This document shows positions 57,019 to 64,000 of a stretch of 64,000 nt of DNA, piece by piece. The stretch is from the NCBI GenBank assembly GCA_007922225.1, contig ML680005.1, positions 1,545,461-1,609,460 of the forward strand, in the 5' to 3' direction. The stretch's first letter is position 1. Each line of letters begins with the position of its first letter. Below the pieces are notes generated by a model. That model saw nothing but the letters and a program-made list of their open reading frames with translations. It ran no database searches and was not told where the DNA came from. Made by a program: the position numbers and the translations under genes. Origin of the DNA: Emydura subglobosa. Its lineage: Eukaryota > Chordata > Testudines > Chelidae.

Positions 57019-58181
57019 TGTCACGCTGGCTGGATCAGGGGGGCCCTTGAGGTGTATTCAGGAGCTCTGATTACTCCCTTCTACACCAGTCTCGCACTGG
57101 GGGTGTCACGCTGGCTGGATTGGGGGCAGAGGGAGCATTTAGTATATTGTTTGACATCAGTATGTCAAAATAATAATAACTCATGTGAGAGATGCCATGT
57201 CAGGTACTGTTAGAAAGGCTGTAATGTGCTAAGAAAGATGATGTTTATGTTCACGTGTTATATGTGTAATAGAAGTTATGGATATATTTGATATTTCTGT
57301 ATTTCAGATTGTGCTGTCTGAAACACACCCAAGACAGGTTGGCGGCAGGACAATAGCCTGCTTAATGGCCCATTGGGACTTTCACAGAGGCAAGGGACCC
57401 AGGGGAGAAGCCAGAGGTACACCTGATGAGTCACCAGGACTTGCCTATGTGACTCTGAATTCCATTTTGGTTCCTGTAAAATTCGAGAAGCAGCCTGGCG
57501 AGGGTCAGAAGGTATATAAGGCGGAGCCCTGGGAAATCATTTTGTCTTCAGTTGGGTTTAGCTTCAGCTACCAACCTACCTCTGGGTCAGCTCATCTACA
57601 ACTGAACTGAAGCTGTGAAACAAAGGACTGAGGCCCATCCAAGTACTGGGTGCACACCAGAGGAACTATACAAGCCTGCAAACTCCACAATTCTACTAGA
57701 AACCTGATGTATATGGACTTTCAAATCATTTGTATGTATCTGATTTGCTTTAATTCTTTAACATTTCTCTTATGGTTTGTTTCTTTTACAATAAACCTTT
57801 AGTTTTAGTTACTAAAGAATTGGCTGGCAGCGTGGCATTTTGGGTAAGATCCAAACTTATCTTGATCTGGTGCTGTGGCTGACCCTTTGGGGTCAGGAGA
57901 AACCTCTTTAGTAAAGAGCATAGAGTTTACATAACTGGTCTCTTTACTGGACCTAGTGGCTGATTGGGAGCCAGAGACTGAAATGCAGTAAATGGGGCTG
58001 TGTGTATTTGTATTTTGGGCTTCCTGATAACCAGTGTGGGAACTCAGAGGTGCAGTTTGAGGCTGGTTGGGAAGTCTGGCTTCAGTGTCACCCACCAGCG
58101 CAGGGAGAATCTGCTCTCTCTTTGCAGCCTGCCTTGACCTTAGCATTATCAGGTGGCTGCCCTGGGCACGGAAGGGTCACA
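57019..58181 (+). mobile_element. 5' LTR of an LTR retroelement (family of the 26449 solo LTR)
   Basis: Begins TGTCACGCTGGCTGGAT and ends GGGTCACA. A TATATAAG is at 57513-57520 and AATAAA at 57790-57795. The start word is repeated at 57104-57120, so the true start is either 57019 (with an 85-base internal duplication) or 57104. The alignment to 26449-27513 begins at 57104. It is followed by a primer-binding-like TGGCATTGTCTTGTCAGG at 58183. Confidence 0.85.
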
Positions 58182-58182
58182 G

Positions 58183-58202
58183 TGGCATTGTCTTGTCAGG
58201 AT
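58183..58202 (+). promoter_or_regulatory. Candidate primer binding site
   Basis: TGGCATTGTCTTGTCAGG starts one base after the LTR end, as expected for a tRNA primer site (TGG complements the tRNA CCA). The tRNA was not identified. Confidence 0.5.
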
Positions 58203-58300
58203 CCACAGAACCAGAACATTTGGGTTTTGGATCAGAACCTCATGCTATTCAAAATTTTGATATTTAATATTGAGAGTGTTAAAAGTTAAAGTTAGTTAAG

Positions 58301-58723
58301 ATGAGTGATTCACAATCAGATAAAGCAATCAATCTGCAAGTCTTGAGAGAAAGATGGCGTCTGCAGCATGAGAGAGAAATGGCTGAGATAAAAAGAAAAG
58401 AGGACAGAGCTCAGGAACTCAGAAGGCTGAAACTAGAAGCTGAGGCAAGACTTTCCAAACATAAACGTGAAATCCAAGCAGCAGAAGAAATAGCTGAGAC
58501 AGCTCATCAAAGACAGATGGAGCTGATGGCTGTGAAAGAGAAAGCAGCTGAAAAAGCTCATCAAAGACAGATGAAGGCTCATCACAAGCAGATGGACTCT
58601 AACTCCAGATCCTGGAAAAGCAGAAACTGTATCTTTCTGGAAGCCCAGCTTCTCTTGACAGTGATTGGGAGAAAATCTTTCCAGTTTATAGCAGTTTTGA
58701 TGTGTTTAATACTGATGTGGTAA
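58301..58723 (+). pseudogene. gag-like N-terminal protein of the LTR element
   Basis: ATG at 58301 (MSDSQSDKAINLQVLRERW) opens about 140 codons. Residues about 15-105 are a highly charged predicted coiled coil (KRKEDRAQELRRLKLEAEAR, HQRQMELMAVKEKAAEKAHQ). Such charged coils occur at the N-terminus of Gypsy-type gag proteins of reptiles. No capsid or zinc-knuckle part follows, so the gag is truncated. Confidence 0.55.
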
Positions 58724-58819
58724 GTATATGTAACCAGGTTAATGTCACCCAGTCTCAGAGGGAGTATAAATGTAAGTCTCCTGTGTTACCGGTAATCAAT
58801 GGGGAAATTTGTGATGGGG

Positions 58820-60495
58820 GTGCATGACCGTGAGCACTTGTCTGTGTCTAGCCAGGTATGCTGTGACAAGGAAGAGAGTGTCTCTAGCCATGGAATTGGG
58901 TAAAATAGCAGCTTGTATGTTCAGAAAAGCAGTTCATCTGCTGAGAGAGAAACCGTCTCCAAATGCTTGTCTGTTGGGAATGGCAAGTTGCCTGTTAAAG
59001 AAACCTTCCCACCCTCCCAGAGCTTGTCTGTAAGCAGCCATGAGGGCTGGGGCAAGGGGGAGGAAAGTTCAAAGTATTTGTCTGGTAAGAATAGCAGTTT
59101 ATCTGCTGTGGGAGAATGGGTCTCCAGTGTTCTGTCTGTGGAGCAGGCAGAGGGAGCCTCGCAGCTTATGCTGATAGAGGATTTGTCAGTTGTACCAGAG
59201 GGGATTCTGGATTCAACTAAGACCCAGGAAGGAAGTGATCCTATACCTGTGTCTGTTGGGGATAATGATTTGCCCATGGGGGAAGCTGCCCCGGTCTCCA
59301 AAAGTTTGTCTGGGCAAAGCCATGTGGGCTGGAAGAAAGGGGAGAAAATTTCAGATTGTTTGAATGTTAAGAATAGCAGTTTATCTGCTGGGGGTGGAGT
59401 TGGTCTCCAGAATACTGTCTGTGAAGCAGGCAGAAAACACCTCTCAGCTTATGCTGGTGGAGGATTTGTCAGCTGGTATACCAGAAGTGGTTCTAGATTT
59501 AATTACAACCCAGAAAGGAAAAGTTCCTAAGCCAGTGTCTGTTGGGGGTAATGACTTGCCCAATTTCCAAAAGTTTGTCTAAAAGTAGCCACGTAGGCTG
59601 GGACAAAGGAAGGGAAATTTCTGTGGGAAATGGATTGTTGCCCAGAACTGCTCCTGAAGAAAGAAAACCTCCTTCTGGCTTTTGCAAACAGTTTTCTGCA
59701 ACTGAAGGGTGTGAAAGCGAATTGATTGAGTCAGCTCAGGGTGAATCACTGCCTGTAGCGAGCAACAGTTTATATGTTAAGAGACTTGGTTCATTTGGTA
59801 ACTGCCAAAGCTTTTCAAATGTGGATGGATTCATTGACTTTGTTGTAGAAATGTCCAGTTTGGATACCTTGGAGAAGGCTCCAGATGGAGTGGAAATCAT
59901 TAGGAAGCTTAAACAGCCTGTAACCAAGTGGCTGTACTTGATCATTGCAGTGAGGAAACAATAATGTTGGAACCTGAATGTCTCCAGGCTGTCACCTCTG
60001 TAAGTGAATGGACAGTGCCGCAGTTTCAGAGGGAAAATTGGGCAGTTAAAGTTACACAGCAGGACAGATGTGAAGTTGATCTCTTGGAAAAAGAGGGGGG
60101 CAGGCAAACTCTCACCTCTGGATGCTTTGAATGTATCTTGTGATCTCTTAATAGATTCAGGTACATCTGATGCTACGTGGAGTCAGAGACTGGCAGTGAA
60201 AAAACATCAGAACCCTATTTATGAGAGGCTACTGAGAATGGTGGATATCTCTTTAAAACCAAGTCCAGACCTGAAATGGATAACAGTTAAGAATTTGGAA
60301 ACTAGTGAACTAGCTAATGGGTGTGGTGGTCGTGCAAATTACCTGCCTGAAAGGGGGGAGAAAGATCCTCCCACAGCTGTTAGCAAAGAGAGCTCCTCTG
60401 GGGTGTGGCCAGCTGAAAGTGGGTTGGATGTGCCTGGGGTAGCTCTGAATTTGAGTGACATTCAGAAGGAATTTGTTAGAGATGTGATATAGCGA
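58820..60495 (+). pseudogene. Internal region of the LTR element with ~275-bp coding repeats
   Basis: About 58913-59640 contains at least two full imperfect repeats (about 59025-59301 and 59302-59575) and partial ones on either side. Each reads SLS-x2-SHxGW-x-KGE, NSSLSA, QLML-x-EDLS and PVSVG-x-NDLP in turn. The frame is broken between repeats. Downstream (to 60492) frames have no recognised domain (SQRLAVKKHQNPIYERLL, SDIQKEFVRDVI). It probably corresponds to the gag/pol spacer of the element. No protease, reverse transcriptase or 3' LTR is visible before 60.9 kb. Confidence 0.5.
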
Positions 60496-60937
60496 GGGCA
60501 GAAAGCAGTAGGAGAGTGATTTATTTATTTAAAACTAAATCCTACTTTATTATGTCAAAGGACAAACAAAGCCAGACGCCTTTCCCCTCCCCTCCCCACC
60601 CCTTCTCCAGCCCAGCCAGCACATTTCAGCCCCAGGCCCAGCACATCGCTGCTCCCGACTCCCACATGCACCAGCAAGACAGCAACATTTATCAATGGGA
60701 AGAAAGTGCAGAGACTCCATGAGAGATGCTGGGACCCCGTCACAAAAACAAACGCTCCGAGAGCAGGGAATCCAGAGAGCTGAGGTTAGAGGGATGCAGG
60801 GTGGGGTGAGTGGGACAGAGACAATCTCTACCGTCCCCACACAGGACAGTGCGGTAACTTGGGAGGGGGTGACCAGCTAGGTTATTAAGCGCCACATTTC
60901 CTTCTGGCCTCCAAGATGGGGATCAGCCTGGCTTCAA
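60496..60937 (-). other. Unassigned; 3'-end-like sequence with AATAAA on the - strand
   Basis: On the - strand CATAATAAAGTAGG (about 60559-60546) and TAAATAAATAAATC (60532-60519) resemble polyadenylation signals at the end of a C/G-rich stretch. A gene 3' end or a processed copy is possible. No coding motif is recognised. Confidence 0.3.
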
Positions 60938-62608
60938 GGCTGGCCCACCTATTTGCAGACCAGGAAGTGGGTGGGCGCCAGCCCGCCTACTGCTAAAGGC
61001 CCCTCCCCGAGCCTAAGGGGAGGAGCCACTGAGCCTGGAACGCAACTGATTACTTGGGACAACAAATGTAAAAACAGGAAAGGGCGTGAGGGTCAGAGGT
61101 ATAAACGAAGGGAACCGGAAGGGGACACCGAGCAGAGATCCTCGAACAGCGCCCACCACTCCCGGAAGGTGTCGACGGAGCCGGTGGATGTCGCCCAGAA
61201 GAACTCTGCCCGGAGACGTGATCGGAGAAGGGAACGGAAATAGGCCCCACAGTCTCAGGGTGCCTCCCCAGCCAACCTCCCCTCCCTGGTATTAAAGATG
61301 GCAACTTTGGCCAGGGCTAGGAGGAGGTTGACGAGGAGGTCCCGCGACTTTGTGGGGCCATGGATGGGGTGTGCATAAAGGAATAGGTGCAGGAAGAAGT
61401 GCAGGCAGAACCTCAGCAGGAGCTACTGGAGGAGCTGGAAGAGGGGCTTCAGCCTGGCGCACTCCAGATAAGTGTGCGCCAGGGTCTCCCTCGTGCCGCA
61501 GAAGGGGCAGGTGTCGGGGGGAGGGGTGAACCGTGCCAAGAACACGCCCATGCTCACGGCTCCGTGAAGGAGCCACCAACTGATGTCCCCGGTGGGCCGT
61601 GGGGTTAAGGTGGAATAGAGACGGGCCCACCGGGGGTCCTCGCCCTCTAGAGGTGGCAGTAGGTCCCGCCATTTGGTGTCGGGGCGGGACGCAAGGGCGG
61701 GGAAGTGAAGGGTGTGGAGCACGAGTGTGTAAAGGTGGTCTCTCGGTGCGGTTCGGAAAGGGACCGGCTGCAGATCGCGCAGCCAGCTCGGTGCGTAGGG
61801 AGGAGGGGGCCGAGTGGGCTCGCGGGACCGGGGCCCGATAGAGAGTGCCGGGGGGCTGGGGCTGAGGGGCGGGTGGGGAGCACCCTCTCCCAGGATCTGC
61901 TTAAGGTAGGCATGAGCAGCGGGGGGCAAGGCTGCCATCACCTCCTGGAGTACGTGCCGGGGGGTTCGAAGGGTGGAGAGCCCCATGCGCCGAGCTAGCG
62001 CCTGGGGATCCACCCAGTCCCCCCGGTCGTAGTCCAGGAAGTCTCTGATCTTGGTGACTCCCGCCAGGACCAACCTCCGTCGCACCGATGGGGTCTCCGC
62101 CACCTGCACACCGAGTTGGGGGTTGTGTAGCAGAGGCTCCGTGAGGAGATCCTCCCCCTTGGGGACCAAAGGGGGCGTGGAGGCAGAGACCAGCCTCCAG
62201 GTCCGGAGGAGGTCCTGGTAGAAGACCGGCAGCTCAGAGAGGTCTCGCGGAAGACCCCTCGAGTGGAGAAAAAAGAGCTGCCGGTCGTATCGGAGCCCTC
62301 GGAGGCGGCGGAGGAAGGCGTGCGCCAAGTGGCTCCACGCTGCACTACCTGCACCGTAAAGGAGTCTCTGCAGGGCCTGGAGGTGGAAGGTGTGGACCTG
62401 GCTGCGGATGCAGCACAGGCCCTGCCCCCCTTCCTCCAGGGGGAGACTCAGGATCCCTGCAGAGACCCAGTGCAGTCCTGGCCAAAAGAACTCCAGAACT
62501 AGCTTCTGGAGGTGGGCCAGAAAACTCGGGGTCGGGACCAGGGTGTTGAGGCGGTGCCAGAGCATGGACAGGACCAGCTGGTTGAGGACCAGCGCTCGCC
62601 CCTCAAGG
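60938..62608 (-). mobile_element. Tx1-like LINE, 5'-truncated copy 1
   Basis: On the - strand the frame 62565-61423 holds the C-terminal third of ORF2: LVPTPSFLAHLQKLVLEFFW, GLRYDRQLFFLHSRGLPRDL, RPTGDISWWLLHGAVS and CPFCGTRETLAHTYLEC (C-x2-C...H-x4-C, about 61512-61462). The frame is then lost (61292-61672 continues it in another frame). The 3' untranslated end (GGGGAGGAGCCACTGAGCC) lies at 60938-61080. The reverse transcriptase domain is outside the copy. These proteins resemble the Xenopus Tx1 ORF2. Confidence 0.8.
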
Positions 62609-64000
62609 CTGGCCCACCTATTTGTAACCCGGGGAAGTGGGCGGGCGCAAGCCCGCCCACAGCTAAAGGCCCCTCCCCCAGCCTAAGGGGAGGAGTCACT
62701 GGACCCGGGAGACAACTGACATCGGGGGGCAACTAATGAAAAACAGGGAGGGACGTTGGGGTCACAGGGTCAAAAAGAGGGAACCGGAGGGGGGCACCGA
62801 GCAGAGAACCCCGGACAGCGCCCACTGCTCCCGGAAGGCATCCAGGGACCAAGCGGACGCTGCCCAGAGGAACTCTGCCCGGATCCGTGCGCGGACGAGG
62901 GAACGGAAGTAGGCCCCACGGTCGCTGAGCGCCCCCCCGGCCAACCTCCCCTCCCTGGTCTTATAGATGGCCAGTTTGGCCAGGGCGAGGAGGAGGTTGA
63001 CCAGGAGGTCCCGCGACCTTGTGGGGCCACGGATAGGGAGTGCATAAAGGAACAGGTGCGGGGAAAAGTGCAGCCAGAACCTTAGGAGGAGGTTCTGGAG
63101 GAGCCGGAACAGGGGCTGCAGCCTGGCGCACTCGAGGTAGACGTGCGCCAGGGTCTCCCTCACGCCGCAATAGGGACAGGCGTCGGGAACAGAGGTAAAC
63201 CGCGCCAGGTACACGCCCGTGCTCACGGCCCCGTGAAGGAGCCGCCAACTGATGTCCCCGGTGGGCCACGAGGTCAAGGTGGAATACAGACTGGCCCACC
63301 GGGGGTCCTCGCCCTCCGCAGAAAGTAGTAGGTCCCGCCATTTAGTATTGGGGCGGGACACGAGGGCGAGGAAGTGAATGGTGTGGAGCACGAGCGTGTA
63401 CAGATGGTCCCATGGCGCGGTTTGAAAAAGAACCGGCTGCAAGTCGTGCAGCCGGCTCGGGGCATGGGGGGAGGAAGGCCGGGGGGGCTCACGGGGCCGG
63501 GGCCCGATGGTAAGCACCGGAGGGCTAGGAGTGAGGGGAGGGCGGGGACCACCCTCTCGCAGGATCCGCTCGAGGGAAACCCGAGCAGCAGGGGGCAGGG
63601 CCGCCTTCACCTCCCGGAGTACGCGCCGGGGGGTACGAAGGGTGGAGAGCCCCATGCGCCGAGCCAGCGCCTGGGGATCCACCCAGTCCCCCCGGTTGTA
63701 GTCCAGGAGGTCTCCGACCTTGGTGACTCCTGCCAGGACCAAGCTCCGTCGCACCGAGGGGGTCTCCGCCACCTGCACACCAAGTTGTGGGTTGTGTAGC
63801 AGAGGCTCCGCGAGGAGATCCTCCCCCTCGGGGACCAAAGGGGGCCTGGAGGCAGAGACCAGCCTCCAGGTCCGGAGGAGGTCCTGGTAGAAGACCGGCA
63901 GCTCGGAGAGGTCTCGCGGAAGACCTCTCGGGTGGAGGAAAAAGAGCTGCCGGTCGTATCGGAGCCCTCGGAGGCGGCGGAGGAAGGCGTGCGCCAAGTG
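62609..64000 (-). mobile_element. Tx1-like LINE copy 2 (5' part outside window)
   Basis: The frame 63997-62762 has the same C-terminal region in one piece: FLRRLRGLRYDRQLFFLHPR, MGLSTLRTPRRVLREV, RWASLYSTLTSWPTGDISWR, CPYCGVRETLAHVYLEC (about 63181-63131) and SGVLCSVPPSGSLFLTL before the stop at 62762. The 3' untranslated end runs to about 62610, directly against the truncated 5' end of copy 1, in head-to-tail orientation. It is more intact than copy 1 over the shared part. Confidence 0.85.

Noticed and set aside
61599..62502. Open frames on the + strand opposite the Tx1 ORF2
   Set aside because: They are shadows of the GC-rich - strand LINE frame and have no motifs of their own.
1..64000. 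tRNA, rRNA or CRISPR features
   Set aside because: None was seen; the only tRNA-like sequence is the MIR SINE head at about 48325-48360.

Overview
This window looks like intron- and repeat-rich reptile DNA, most likely from a turtle. The evidence is the repeat set: many CR1 LINEs (some ending in the ATTCTATG-type 3' repeat), two DIRS-type tyrosine-recombinase retroelements, Tx1-like LINEs, Gypsy-type solo LTRs, a MIR SINE and remnants of a Polinton/Maverick. There are no bacterial-style genes, operons, rRNA, tRNA or CRISPR arrays. Almost all open frames belong to mobile elements or are broken.

The one gene that looks intact is on the + strand: a small coding exon at 39229-39325 and a very large second exon at 43983-47797. 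The splice sites and phase match exactly and predict about 1303 residues. The order is a stonustoxin/neoverrucotoxin-like (SNTX) pore-forming-fold N-terminus, a helical region, a thioredoxin-like domain, two fibronectin III domains, a P-loop GTPase of the AIG1/GIMAP-like type, coiled coils and a Cys/His-rich cluster. No signal peptide is visible, so a cytosolic, possibly immune, role is more likely than venom. Two paralogous pieces lie on the - strand: an orphan first exon (18112-18211) and a broken second exon (28514-26331). The broken exon is split by a solo LTR with a perfect 5-bp target duplication and then cut off by a DIRS element. The window therefore holds parts of at least three copies of this family.

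Layout: 1-5768 DIRS copy 1 (+). 5769-17465 a patchwork of one repeat family (called R1 here: copies A, C inverted, and B), with a solo LTR, a CR1 and a GC-rich Gypsy-like segment. 18112-18211 orphan exon. 18561-22900 an element with long inverted ends that carries an uncharacterised metazoan protein and is split by a Gypsy solo LTR. 22918-26330 DIRS copy 2 (-). 26331-28514 broken SNTX-like copy. 28787-37633 CR1, Gypsy, ERV (-) and Tx1 fragments. 39194-47797 the intact gene, with CR1s in its intron. 48320-55195 MIR with an inserted MITE, solo LTRs, CR1 pieces and a MITE. 55203-57018 Polinton capsid remnants. 57019-60495 an LTR element with its internal region. 60938-64000 two Tx1-like LINE 3' ends in tandem on the - strand.

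All assignments come from reading sequence and translations by eye. Element boundaries are approximate unless a target-site duplication is given.
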